Shown: positions 30,906 to 41,714 of the stretch, one piece after another
Layout of the letters: the number at the start of each line of letters is the position of its first letter
Position numbering within the stretch: the first letter of the stretch is position 1
Assembly: GCA_007115705.1 (NCBI GenBank)
Contig: QXEO01000548.1
Location: forward strand, 9,746,383-9,810,382
DNA from: Dactylis glomerata
Lineage: Eukaryota; Streptophyta; Magnoliopsida; Poales; Poaceae
Length of the DNA stretch: 64,000 nucleotides
Direction of reading: 5' to 3'
Notes under the pieces: generated by a model
Told to the model about the DNA's origin: nothing
What the model saw: only the letters and a program-made list of their open reading frames with translations
The model's database searches: none
Position numbers and translations under genes: made by a program

Positions 30906-32369
30906 TTCGCACTTTCTGCGCCTAGCTCAAAGGCGTTAAAGAAAAGCACTCTTGGGAGATAACCCAATGTTTTTACATTCAGTTATTTTTCTTTTATTTG
31001 AGTCTTGGAAGTTATTACTACTGTAATAACCTCTCCTTATCATTTTTATTTCGTTGTTGTGCCAAGAGAAGGCTCTAATTTGAGTGAGGTAAGATTTGGG
31101 GATGTTGCTGTCCTGAAACAGTTTTCGGTGCTGCACCGTAAAAATTCGTGAAAATTCTCTGTATATCTTTTGGACCTGCGATTTCTTGTGCATATGCCCC
31201 AGGTTATATCCGAACTTTCATTAGTTGAACACTTTTTGATTTGAGCAACAGAAAACCCTCTAAAACTTCGACCTTTGTCAGCTGTTCTGTTTTGACAGAT
31301 TTCTGCCAATATTTGTGTTTGCCGCTTTATCGCTTTCTTTTTTAGTTCTTTTGATCACGAAACTTTTAGGGAAGTTGCTACAGTAGTATATGCTTTATAT
31401 GTGGTGGTTTTGAGTTGAAACCTGAAGCAAAAAGGGTTGATTCATTGTTATGCTTACACTAATATTGCTAATAGAATTGTGTTTAGTTTTGTATGAAGGA
31501 AGTTTTCAAGTGTAGGGATTGGAGAATGATGAGATGAGTTGAAGAATGGACAAAAGCTCAAACTTGGGGATGCCCACGCACCCCAATAAATATCCAAGAA
31601 GTACAAGCGTCAAAGCTTGGGGATGCCCCCGAGGCACCCCTTCTTCATCGGCAAAAATCAGGTCACCTTTCAACACACTATATTTTTATTGCTTCATGCA
31701 TTATGTATTTTTCTTGGAGAGTCAGTTGTTTTTAGTTTTCAGTTTTGTTTAGTTTTGTTTGCTGCAATAAATGGTTGGGCCCCAACAAATTCCTTTTGGA
31801 GAAGTTGCCTTGCTTTTCATTTTGCCAAGAACACTCAGTTTTTCACTCTTATCGTTTCAACGAGTGTTCTCTTTCTCTAGAACTGCGTTTAGCTTTCATT
31901 TTTCGCCTTGATTTGTGTTCAGATCTTGTTATATCTTTGCATCAAGGTGTATTTTGACCTCTGGTCCATATTGGTTTTCATCAAAAGAGTTGTTTATAAA
32001 AAGTTCGAATGGTGTTGGAAAAGAGAAAAAGCTTTATGCAAAAAAGTGGTACAAGAAGGAGCTTGTGTAGACTGCGGCCTAGGCTTTTGCATGTCATGTT
32101 TGATGTCTTTTTGATAGTATGCTTAGTGGTTTTGCTGTAGCATGACTTGTCTCAAATGACTGAGATTACTTAATGAGCCTTTGAAAAATCATGCGTTGTT
32201 TTAATTATTTGGAAGCATTATTTTGGTTTTCTCCTTTGATGCTTTATTTGGGTTGACTTGGCGCATGCTCACACATGTTAGACTCATACAAAGTCGTCAT
32301 TGCCTCTATGATCATTTAGTTTTTGACTTTTGATGCCATCTTATGCTTCTTTTAATGTCGCTTTGTCGC

Positions 32370-32851
32370 TGACGAGGGGTTAACTCGACAAATGTCCTAG
32401 ATGAAGGACTTTGGATCGGGGGAAGAGCAACGACTAGAGACTCCGGGATCGAGATTGGCACACGACGTACCCAGGTTCATGTCCCCGCGGTGGAGGATCG
32501 CTACATCCTGCTAGCAATCTAGTATATAATCACAATGGTGTTTACATGGTGCCGCCGTAGGCGGAATATTGTATCTAGTCTATGTCTAATCTTTGTCTAA
32601 TCTATCTTGTACATTCTATCTCTGATATCTGATGTCGATGTAACTTGTCTTAGATATCTCTCTAGGGGCGCCCCTGCCTGGCTTTATATATGCAACCGGG
32701 CTAAGGTTTTACAAGAGTTCTAGTCGAATACGGATTAGAGTCTTTCTTCTTCTACTCCAAGTCATCTTCGAGTCCTTGTAGTTCTCCACTTCCTTAATGG
32801 GCCAGACCCGGTATACTAATCCGTGGGTACCCGAAGGGCATATCCATGTCA
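32370..32851 (-). repeat. LTR of the short element (3' LTR in element orientation)
   Basis: 482 bp, matching 35163-35633. It has an extra 11-bp TGTCTAATCTT-type unit. Confidence 0.88.
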
Positions 32852-35162
32852 GTAGCCCCCGAGACTCAATTCGAGTCGCAGACTTGGGTTGAGTCTCCAA
32901 ACTTCAACTTCTTCAATCTTCGACTTCTTTAAATCTTCGACTTCAAATGCAATGGCCAAAATTGTCGGGTTCTTGAATCCGCTCTCCCGATGGGAGTAAA
33001 TGTCGAGTTCATTTTTCTGGTGCTCGCCACCGATGATGGACTCGAAATTTTCTTCCCCGTTTTTCTCGAAGTAATTCTGCATCGGGTGCGCGACCAGCGC
33101 TCCCGATGAGAGTAGCCCCCGAGGCTATGGTCGGATACTTGTAATCGATCATAGGCTCCAATTTTCTTCTTCTTCATCTCCTTTTGTTGAATTCTTTCTC
33201 AAAATTGTCTTTCTATCAGGTGCGCGGCCAGCGCTCCTGATGGGAGTAGCCCCCGAGTCTATGTTTGGGTACTTGTAGCCGGGCATAGACTCAAGTTGTA
33301 CTACTCGAAGAAGTTCGGCTCCTGTTGAAGGACTTGATGATTTTGTCGACTCCTGCAGAAAATATGAATAATTGTGAAATACTTTGTATCTCGAAGAAAT
33401 ATTGGGTTTTCATATTGTAATGATGATGATGTAGTATGTAAAATAAAAACTCGATGTTTTTTGTGCAATTTTGTTGCTCGTACGTAAGACCCTTTCGTTA
33501 CCCTGATGCACTTCACGGCTCGATCAGCTACTCAGGTCAGACGTAAATCGATGCGTGTGCCGCATTTGAATTTCAAGATACTTGCTAAGCCTTTTTGTTA
33601 GCCTGACGCCCAAGATTTTGGCCTTGCCAACCGTTAGTCGAGCTTCATGCGACTGTAAACTAAATTGACAAGTATTCGACAAGGAACGCCAGCTAGCTAC
33701 TAGGGCTTTCACAATTTTTTTCGAAGTCAATGATATGCAAGATGATTTATCATGGCGGAGCCCCCGAGTGTCGATTGCGGCGAAAGTAAATGAAAATCGA
33801 CTCTTGGAAGAGAAAGAACTTAGCTTTTATTGGGTGCGGTGTAGTCGGCGCGGCGTAGTCGATGATGATGCAGTCGAGGTAGACGCAGACGTAGTCGATG
33901 CAGCGGATCGAAGTCGTGGTCGTAGAGGCCGGCGAGTTGATGTCGTAGAATCATAACCACGATCGGAGGCGAAGTTGTTGTCGAGCCCCCGAGCGTTGTC
34001 GTGATCGCCGTATTGCTGATGTCGACGAAATCGTAGGTCTTGAGCGTGAGCTTCTTCACTCAGGGGCGGGTTGATGTCGAGCCCCCGAGCGTTGCCGATA
34101 GTTTGCGCGATTTCGCGACGTCGAGCCCCCGAGCGTGGCAAGCCGTAGCCGACGAGGATGTAGTCGATAATGTTGAAGACGAAGTAGTCGAATTATTTTT
34201 CTCCGAGTTATCCACGCGGTCCGGCGAGTAGTCAAAATATTTTTCTTGAAGTTGTCCGTGTAGTCCGGTAATTCTCGCCGGATATATTTGCAGCTGAGTT
34301 GGGATATACGCATGTACAAGCGTAGCAGTCTGACACTTTGATGAAGGTCTTTTTATGTTGCTCCACGCGAAGTAGTACCACTTGAATTTGTTGACTAATT
34401 TTTCCGATTGCAACGCTCCATCAAAACTGAGCCAATTTCCTCTCTTTTTTTCCTTCCGATCGTACCAACTAGGTTGATTTGATTGGCTTCTCCTAATCAG
34501 CAATTGACCCCACATGATCTTTATGTTTTTTCCTCTCTTTCCCTGTAAGATGTGTGGAATCTTAATTCGCCACGAATCGAGCCGGCTTCTACCAGGCAAT
34601 AGTGAGCTTTTCCAATTCTACACGGAAGATCGTGCACGAAACCGGACTGGATTCTGACCCTGGACTTTTGGGTGAGTTCTGCGGTCGCGTCCTAAATCAT
34701 GGATCAGATTTTGATGACCGGGTAGTACTTCGACTGGGACAGTATAAAGTCGTCTGATCTTTTTTTTTCTTTCGCTTCTTGTCTTCGTGTTCTGATCCGC
34801 GTGATCCGTATGACAGCTTCGATCTGGCAGGCTTGTACCGACCGGATCTAGTGCTGCAGATTATTGCCGTAGTCGACAGCAGCATGCCGATTTTTGTCGA
34901 TGAAGAACTTGAGGATACCGCCGGATGACGAGATGCAAAGTGTCGCGCCGGATGACGAGATGCGAAGTGCCGCCATTGTTGATGATGACTCTGGTTGAAG
35001 CGATTTAGCTGCTGCTGGCAGCCGCAAAATTTGCTGATCTTGTCGATGAAAAGTTTCCTGATCTTGTCGATGAAAAATTTGCTAATCTTGTCGATGAAAG
35101 CTTGAAGGATCCCGCCCGGATAACAAAATCCAGTCGTCGCGATCCCCACGGTCGGCGCCAAT

Positions 35163-35633
35163 TGACGAGGGGTTAACTCGACAAATGTCCTAGATGAAGG
35201 ACTTTGGATCGGGGGAAGAGCAACGACTAGAGACTCCGGGATCGAGATTGGCACACGACGTACCCAGGTTCACATCCCCGCGGTGGAGGATCGCTACATC
35301 CTGCTAGCAATCTAGTATATGATCACAATGGTGTTTACATGGTGCCGCCGTAGGCGGAATATTGTATCTAGTCTATGTCTAATCTATCTTGTACATTCTA
35401 TCTCTGATATCTGATGTCGATGTAACTTGTCTTAGATATCTCTCTAGGGGCGCCCCTGCCTGGCTTTATATATGCAACCGGGCTAAGGTTTTACAAGAGT
35501 TCTAGTCGAATACGGATTAGAGTCTTTCTTCTTCTACTCCAAGTCATCTTCGAGTCCTTGTAGTTCTCCACTTCCTTAATGGGCCAGACCCGGTATACTA
35601 ATCCGTGGGTACCCGAAGGGCATATCCATGTCA
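35163..35633 (-). repeat. LTR of the short element (5' LTR in element orientation)
   Basis: 471 bp. The primer site adjoins its inner end on the minus strand. Confidence 0.88.
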
Positions 35634-36273
35634 GTCGCTTTGCATGATTATGGCCATTATTGCTCTTTTAATTGGTCACTCCCAGTCTTTTGCTAGCCCT
35701 CATTTTGTACTAAGTATGAGCTCTACTCATACTTATGTTGACATTGGTCGCTCCCAGTCTTCTGCTAGCCCTCATTTTGTACTAAATTAAACTCTTTTTG
35801 GTGTTATGCGAAAATTGGTCAGTAAAGCTCTCACGAACCGAATGGCACACTTTACTTTTCTCGTTTTAAAATTTTGACATTGTGGTCTCTTATGTTGAGT
35901 TGTTATGCTTGCAAGTTGTAAGTTGGGAATTAGCCCAGCCATGCCGTCATGGGGCAAGCTTTCAACATTGCACTATCTTTCATTTGAGTTGATATCGTGA
36001 TCTTTTGTTTATGGATACTCGCGGTGTGAAATGAATTGGGAATCTTGCGGGATCATAGAGTTTGTATACGTGTTAGAGAAACGCCTGGGCCGCTAATCGA
36101 AGCCATGCATAATTCATGGTGAAAATTTACAGCATGCCCATAGTGAACATTCGACGACGCATCTCGCAATAAAAAGCTATACCAATGGTAAATAAAAGAG
36201 ATGCCGAGGTGTTCATTGTCTGTTTGTCCTGTCATTTTGATGTGGGCTTGTTCCATGTCATCGGACACGAAGG

Positions 36274-36722
36274 TTTGTCATGTCATTTTAATTCATCTAT
36301 TCTGGGCTTGTCCTTTTGCCCAAAGCTGCTGGAATTATGTTTGCCCAACTAGAGGAAGAAACTTGTCTGTTCTGGAAAGTATTGAAGATCTCAAAACAAA
36401 AATTCAACTGCCTTTTGCAATGGATCTAATAATAATTGCTGCTTGGAGCATTTGGATTGTGAGAAATGACATGGTTTTCAATAATAAAAGGCCAACTTTC
36501 TCAAGTTGGAAAGTGATTTACTTCAAAGAACTTCATTTGTTAAGTTATAGAATGAAGAAGAAGCTTGCTGAAACTTTCAAAGCATGGCTTCAGTCACAAG
36601 TGTAATTTTATTTTAAGTTTGCACATTTTCACTTTTTTTGTAAAGTCTTTGTATCTGTACATAAACATTAATTTATAAAAATTGCAGTGGGCTTCTTCCA
36701 CTGTTTTACCCTTTCAAAAAAA
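36274..36722 (+). mobile_element. 5'-truncated LINE
   Basis: About 450 bp ending in CTTTCAAAAAAAA and flanked by a 19-bp target duplication, ATGTCATCGGRCACGRAGG (36255-36273 and 36723-36741), with two G/A differences. The uninterrupted site is seen at about 25415 in the inner element. Severe 5' truncation, an A-rich tail and a long duplication are typical of LINE retrotransposition. Confidence 0.85.
36276..36605 (+). pseudogene. LINE ORF2 C-terminal end (zf-RVT region)
   Basis: Encodes about 109 residues and a stop. HLFWACPFAQSCWN resembles the zinc-binding domain found after plant LINE reverse transcriptases, followed by AAWSIWIVRNDMVFNNKRP, a frequent ORF2 C-terminal phrase. Reverse transcriptase itself is absent. 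An in-frame lead-in from 36201 comes from the host element and has no meaning. Confidence 0.75.
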
Positions 36723-37525
36723 ATGTCATCGGGCACGGAGGTACCCTGTTGGCGGTTCTCGATGATACGTATATACTTACAATGACAAAAGCTTGCTTGG
36801 GACTCTAAGTAAAGTAGCATGAGGTTTGGGTATTCGTATTTCACGGGACATGAGGTTTTCAACTTATGATTTGTCAAGCATATGCAGCATAAGTGTACTC
36901 GCATTAACTTTAAGCATTCAAGATGCTTATGATGGGGGCAATGAGAGCTCAAATCCGGTAAGTACCATAATTTTTGAAGGTTTATAAAACTTGCAATCAC
37001 TGCTTCCCTCCGCGAAGGGCCTTTCTTTTACTTTTGTGTTGAGTCACCACCTTCTATCTTTATGCACCGTCTAAAAGAGCATAGTTGTCATTCTGAGTAT
37101 AATGTGCATTATCTCAAAGTTTTCATTGATTGATTCATATTGTTGGTTTCACTTGTTCTTAAATTATTTGTATCTAGTCGCCCTCTTAAACTTGAAGGTG
37201 TCCTATGCATTTATGTTTTGCTCTCCATGAGGGACAAGCTGAAAACCATTTGTATGTTTTTCCTTATGATTTGAACACATGTTTGACTTTCATTGTTTTA
37301 TTTTCATGATCTTTTGTTTGTGTTCTTTTTCATGTTATAACATGGTTGCTAAGTTTCTTCTATCAAGATTATATCTTTCATGCCCATGTTTTAAGTTCTT
37401 TTGATCCCAGCGCACAACGCTTACATATTTGATCAAGATTGTGTAGGTGCATGTCACCTCAAAAATTATTTCTTTTGTTATCACTTACCTACTCGAGGAC
37501 AAGCATGAGTTAAGCTTGGGGATGC

Positions 37526-39249
37526 TGATACGTCTCCAACGTATCCATAATTTTTGATGCTCCATGCTTGTTTTTACACCATTTGTTTAGTGTTTCGTTA
37601 TACTTCGTGGCATTTTTATGCATTTTCCGGAACTAACCTATTAACGAGATGCCACAGTGCCAGTTCCATGTTTTCTACTGTTTTTGAGTTTCAGAAAAGT
37701 TACACAGGAAATATTCTCGGAATTGGACAAAACCAAAGCCAGTCGTCCAGATATTTCACGGAGCTTCCAGAACACCGAAGAGGAGACGGAGCCGGACCAG
37801 AGGGTGGCCACACCACCAGGGGGCGCGGCCCACCCCTGGCCCACGCCGGCCTGTGGTGTGGGCCCCATGGCCACTTCTGACGCCGCCTCTTCGCCTATAA
37901 AGACCCCCCCGATGGGAAAAACCTAAATACCCGATCACTTTTCCAGAACACATCGCAATCCACCGCCGCCGTCGTCCCGAAAATCGAGAGGGTCCAGAAG
38001 CTCTTCCCGGCACCCTGCCAGAGAGGGGAATCGCCACCGGAGGTCTTCTTCATCGCCATGCTTGCCTCCGGAGCGATGAGTGAGTAGTCTACCTTGGACT
38101 ATGGGTCCATAGCAGTAGCTAGTTGGTTGTCTTCTCCACCATGTGCTTCATGTTTAGATCTCGTGAGCTGCCTTACATGATCGAGATCACCGTTATGTAA
38201 TTCTACATGTTGTGTTTGTTGGGATCCGATGAATATTGGTGTTATGATTGAGTTGATATACTGAATTTTATCTTATGTTATCTCTATGTTGTTTATGATC
38301 TTGCATGCTCTCCATTGTTAGTAGCTATCCTGGCCGAGTAGTTGCTAGTGACTCCAAGAGGGGGTATTTATGCTCGATAGTGGGTTCATGCCTCTATTTA
38401 ATCTGGGAGAGTGATAGAATCCTCTAAGGTTGTAGATGTGATGTTGCTACTAGGGGGAAAACAATATTCATATGCTCGAGGGCATATGCTTTGTTTACAT
38501 TACACACTTTGCTTAATGCAATTATCTATTGTTCGCAACTTAATACTTGTGGAGTTCTCGGATTGATTTGCCACAAGTGGGTTATTAGTCATAGATGCAG
38601 TTGGATGGCGGTCTATGTATCTTGTTGTAATGCCCAGAGTAAATCTCATATTGATCCTCTCGACATATGCACGTTGTCTTTATTCTATCAATTGCCCAAC
38701 TGTATTTTGTTTACCCAGCATGTTTTATTTTATCTTATAGAGAGACACCACTAGTGAACTGTAGACCACGGTCCTATTTCCTTTATATTGCTATCACCTG
38801 TTTACTTTACTCGCACTGTTTACTTTACTCGCATACTATTACTACTTTCCACTCGATACGCTCATACCCTTTGTTTCAATCAAACCGGTGAGATTGACAA
38901 CCTCATCGTAAGTTGGGAACAAAGTATTTGGTTGTGTTGTGTGCAGGTTCCACGTTGCTACTGGTTGAAGACGCGCTAACAAGTTATCGTTAACGGCGCC
39001 CTTGTTAGAGCATCACGCTGCTAGTGGGCATCACCTTCAGTCGTATTGACATCCTCCTCCTGAACGATTAAACCTTGGTTTCATAACTGAGGGAAAACTT
39101 GCTGCTATATTCATCAAATCTTCTCTTGGGGTTTCCAACTGGCCGGTCATTTACTACATATTCTCACGTCAACTTGGCTCCAGAAGTTTTCTCTCGCCGT
39201 TGCCATTTATTAAAGAAGAAGCTTTTACACCATCATCACCGCGCCATTA
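37526..39249 (+). repeat. Outer element 3' LTR
   Basis: 1724 bp, starting TGATACGTCTCC, with the polypurine tract AAGCTTGGGGATGC just before. It ends CCATTA where the 5' LTR has CCATCA. Followed by TTGTC, the decayed copy of target TCGTC. Confidence 0.87.
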
Positions 39250-39254
39250 TTGTC

Positions 39255-41025
39255 CTCATCCTAGATGCCTCCAACCATTGTTCTCCTCCATTCCCGTTTG
39301 CTTTTGTCGTTGTCACCGAGGTCAATGAATTTGCCAAACTCGTCGTTCTGCGAAGCTTCTAGAGCAAGTGTGAGCCCAATCTCCTCTTGATCATTGGGGA
39401 GCGCACAACAACGTCTGTATTATGGCGTCCGCCATCCACTACAGCTCCTCCTCCTTGACTTTCTTAGGCGGCGGAGGTTGGAGCTTCTTTGGGCAGCGGA
39501 AGCTGAGCCTTCCACGATCTATATGAGTTCCTTGCCTCAATTGAATATCTGCATCGTTTGTGCTTCAACCCGTACTTGCTCCAATGTTGTTGTTATGCAA
39601 TCCTCAATCATGCCTCGTAAGCTTTTGCTTCAAGTTGACGTTTTGACTTTATTCCATTACGAGTGAATGTTTCAATGTCGATTAGTGTGTGGTCTTCAAG
39701 AGCACTAGATATGCTTGAATCCATCTTAAGCCTTTAATATAGTTTTGTCTTCAATGACTCTTTGCAGGGATTGTCTCCATTATAGATAAACTCGCGAGAA
39801 GCAGCTTCTTCATGGATTTATGAAGCATGATGCGTATAGAAGAGTTTAGAAGTTTTCAATGTTGATCAGCACAACTTTGAAGTTCATGTGCATCATCTTT
39901 GGTCATGCCTTGATTTCTTCTAAAGCGTTCAGCTCGAGGAATGTCACTCGGCTTTATTCCTCATGCATCATCTAAAGGCGTGTAAATTTTTTGCTTGAGG
40001 CATGCTTCTTCTTTTTTCATTTTTTTCATGACCCCACATATGTTGTAGATATGTGGTGGGTTGACATGTTTATGGTCTAGCCACTTGCTGGGACTTTGTA
40101 CCTTAGTACACTAAAAAAATAGTCTCTTCAGTGTGTTGTTATGAATCATCCAAAACCCACTAGGAGGGCATTTCAACGTCATTTTGGAGCCCGGGTGGCA
40201 CACGGAGCTCTCGTCTTCTCTTGAGGGGATGCTTGCGACTCTAGGTGCAACGTTGTGGTTTGTCATTCTACATGCAAAAAACTTGAGCCTTCGCGTTTTT
40301 GCTTCTCTATGTGACAGCGGGATTCTGGCTGCTGTAGTGCTTAGTGTCTTTTTTTCTAGATAAATAAGAACAAGATAGCTTCAAGATCGACATAGCATAG
40401 TATTTATTATTTATTTTGTCATATTTATTCTATTCATGTAATATTTATGTAGTACTATTAATTTAGGACATGTAAATATTATTAAATATTGAATAAAGCC
40501 TTGTAAAATTTAATTACTATTATATTTATACATTTTTAATAATGATTCATGATTAATTATAAATTATATTATTTATTAAATTCTATAATTTCTTAGGAAT
40601 TTTAAATTCTTATGTGTTGAGTTCATTGTTATATTGTTTTATACACTTCTTATAATATTGATTAAATATTCAAATTCTTAAAAGTATTAAATTTGCAAAG
40701 GTCATGCCAAAAAAAATTGCTTAAGTGCTGAGATAAACTCTTATTTTTCATTTTGAGAAAGTATCGATTGCTTTTGCTTATCAGATAAAAAATGTCATGG
40801 CTTTTTACATGCATGAAATGAAATGTAATTATGCACAATTAATGTTTAAAAATTATTGTACTCGCACTAATAATTTATGGGTCCTTGCACTCTGGTGGCG
40901 ATGTTCTAGTTAATGTAGGTGCTTATTGTTGTATGTTTGTTTTGTTTTGACGGTGCTTCGGCCTAGTCTAGCTAGAAAGCGAGGTGGCAGACTTGTGGGT
41001 TTCCACCTTGTTTAAGCCTAATTAG
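39255..41025. other. Intergenic region with a decayed coding-like patch and an AT-rich stretch
   Basis: On the minus strand, 39480-39280 read in shifting frames gives phrases such as PPPPKKVKEEEL and GLTLALEAS, which looks like a relic of a transposon-associated or host protein, but frameshifts prevent a call. About 40340-40870 is very AT-rich (runs of TTAAATATT and ATTATATTAT), possibly a matrix-attachment-like region. No intact gene was seen. Confidence 0.4.
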
Positions 41026-41237
41026 GCTATGTTTGGTTCTAGAGTTTTTTGGGGATTAGTGGAGATCCTAAAGGGGATTGGGTGATCTCGTACCTTCATC
41101 CAATCCCCACTAATCCAATCTCTAGCCACTAGGTAGGAATAGCATATCGAACATTGATAAAATACACTAAGATTTGGAGAGAAGTCGGGAAAATTGGAGA
41201 TTAAATTATTTCAATACACTAGAACCAAGCATGTTTT
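41026..41237. mobile_element. MITE-like foldback element
   Basis: Ends CTATGTTTGGTTCTAG and, inverted, CTAGAACCAAGCATG. Internal inverted words GGGGATTAGTGGAG / CCCCACTAATCC form a second stem. Size about 210 bp, no coding. Family and target duplication are unclear. Confidence 0.45.
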
Positions 41238-41714
41238 TAAGATAATTGGGGATTTAAGGGTTTAATAGGGATAATGTCTATAAACCCTGAAAATATTCTT
41301 GAACTTAACAAGGCATTATGTGCGTTGTGGTTTTCTGGTCGAGTTTTCCTTACAAACATGGTAAGTTTTCTTCTTTATGCACCTGCGGAGCTCTTGTCCT
41401 TGTCCTTTGATGACTAGGTTTCGACCAAAAAATGTGAACACCTGTCAAAAAAAAATAACAAAACGTGGAAACAAACTCTCTTTCCGTGGGAAAAGAAGGT
41501 TCGGGTGCTCACGCGGAGGCCCATTGAGCCCAGAGTCCTTCTCCGTTAGCATCGCCGCTTTCCATTTTGCTTATTCCTTCTGCCTTTTTCATTTATGGAA
41601 TGTTTTTTACCTTTCCTTCTTTGCCGTTGCGGCTGCCTTCTTCTCCTCTCCTCTCTCTCTCTCCGTGTAGACGCTGCCGCCGTCGCTGACAGACTAGAAC
41701 AGCCGGGTTCCGCA

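Larger units (their letters stand above)
32370..35633 (-). mobile_element. Short non-autonomous LTR retrotransposon
   Basis: Two direct repeats, 32370-32851 (482 bp) and 35163-35633 (471 bp), have TGACGAGG...CATGTCA ends and differ at three bases and one 11-bp indel. The target duplication GTCGC (32365-32369 and 35634-35638) is perfect. Orientation is set by a primer-site-like TGGCGCCGACCGTGGGGA on the minus strand at 35160-35143 and a purine-rich CTCGGGGGCTAC next to 32852. The interior (about 2.3 kb) has no gag or pol. It is full of GTCGATGAAA and GCCCCCGAG repeats, and minus-strand frames of up to 185 codons look like translated repeat. It probably moves in trans. Confidence 0.83.
30906..37525. 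other. 3' noncoding region of the outer gypsy element with two insertions
   Basis: Homologous to 23288-26214 but interrupted by a short LTR element (32370-35633) and a LINE fragment (36274-36722). TTGGGGATG words recur at about 31095, 31564, 31618 and 37516, the last being the polypurine tract. A partial local duplication, TCGCTCCCAGTCTTYTGCTAG type, occurs near 35680 and 35750. No sense gene follows the 197-residue ORF. Confidence 0.75.
2716..39249 (+). mobile_element. Outer gypsy-type LTR element without pol, carrying nested insertions
   Basis: The 5' LTR is 2716-4324 plus 30017-30132, split by the inner element. The 3' LTR is 37526-39249. Net lengths are 1725 and 1724 bp. The flanking target duplication is TCGTC (2711-2715) against TTGTC (39250-39254), one CG-to-TG change apart, and the 3' LTR ends TA instead of CA. 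The primer site at 30143-30160 matches the 3' end of tRNA-Asp. The polypurine tract AAGCTTGGGGATGC precedes the 3' LTR. The only sense-strand coding region is the 197-codon ORF at 30312-30905. No gag, protease, reverse transcriptase or integrase was seen, so it must depend on enzymes supplied in trans. The first 355 bp of the two LTRs differ at about 18 sites, making it the oldest member of the stack. Confidence 0.85.

Noticed and set aside
34060..35254. Minus-strand frames of 179 and 185 codons in the short LTR element
   Set aside because: They consist largely of translated GTCGATGAAA-type and Ser/His-rich repeats and lack gag or pol motifs.
36201..36275. Start of the LINE open frame in gypsy sequence
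   Set aside because: The first 25 codons come from the host element; the LINE begins after the target duplication at 36274.
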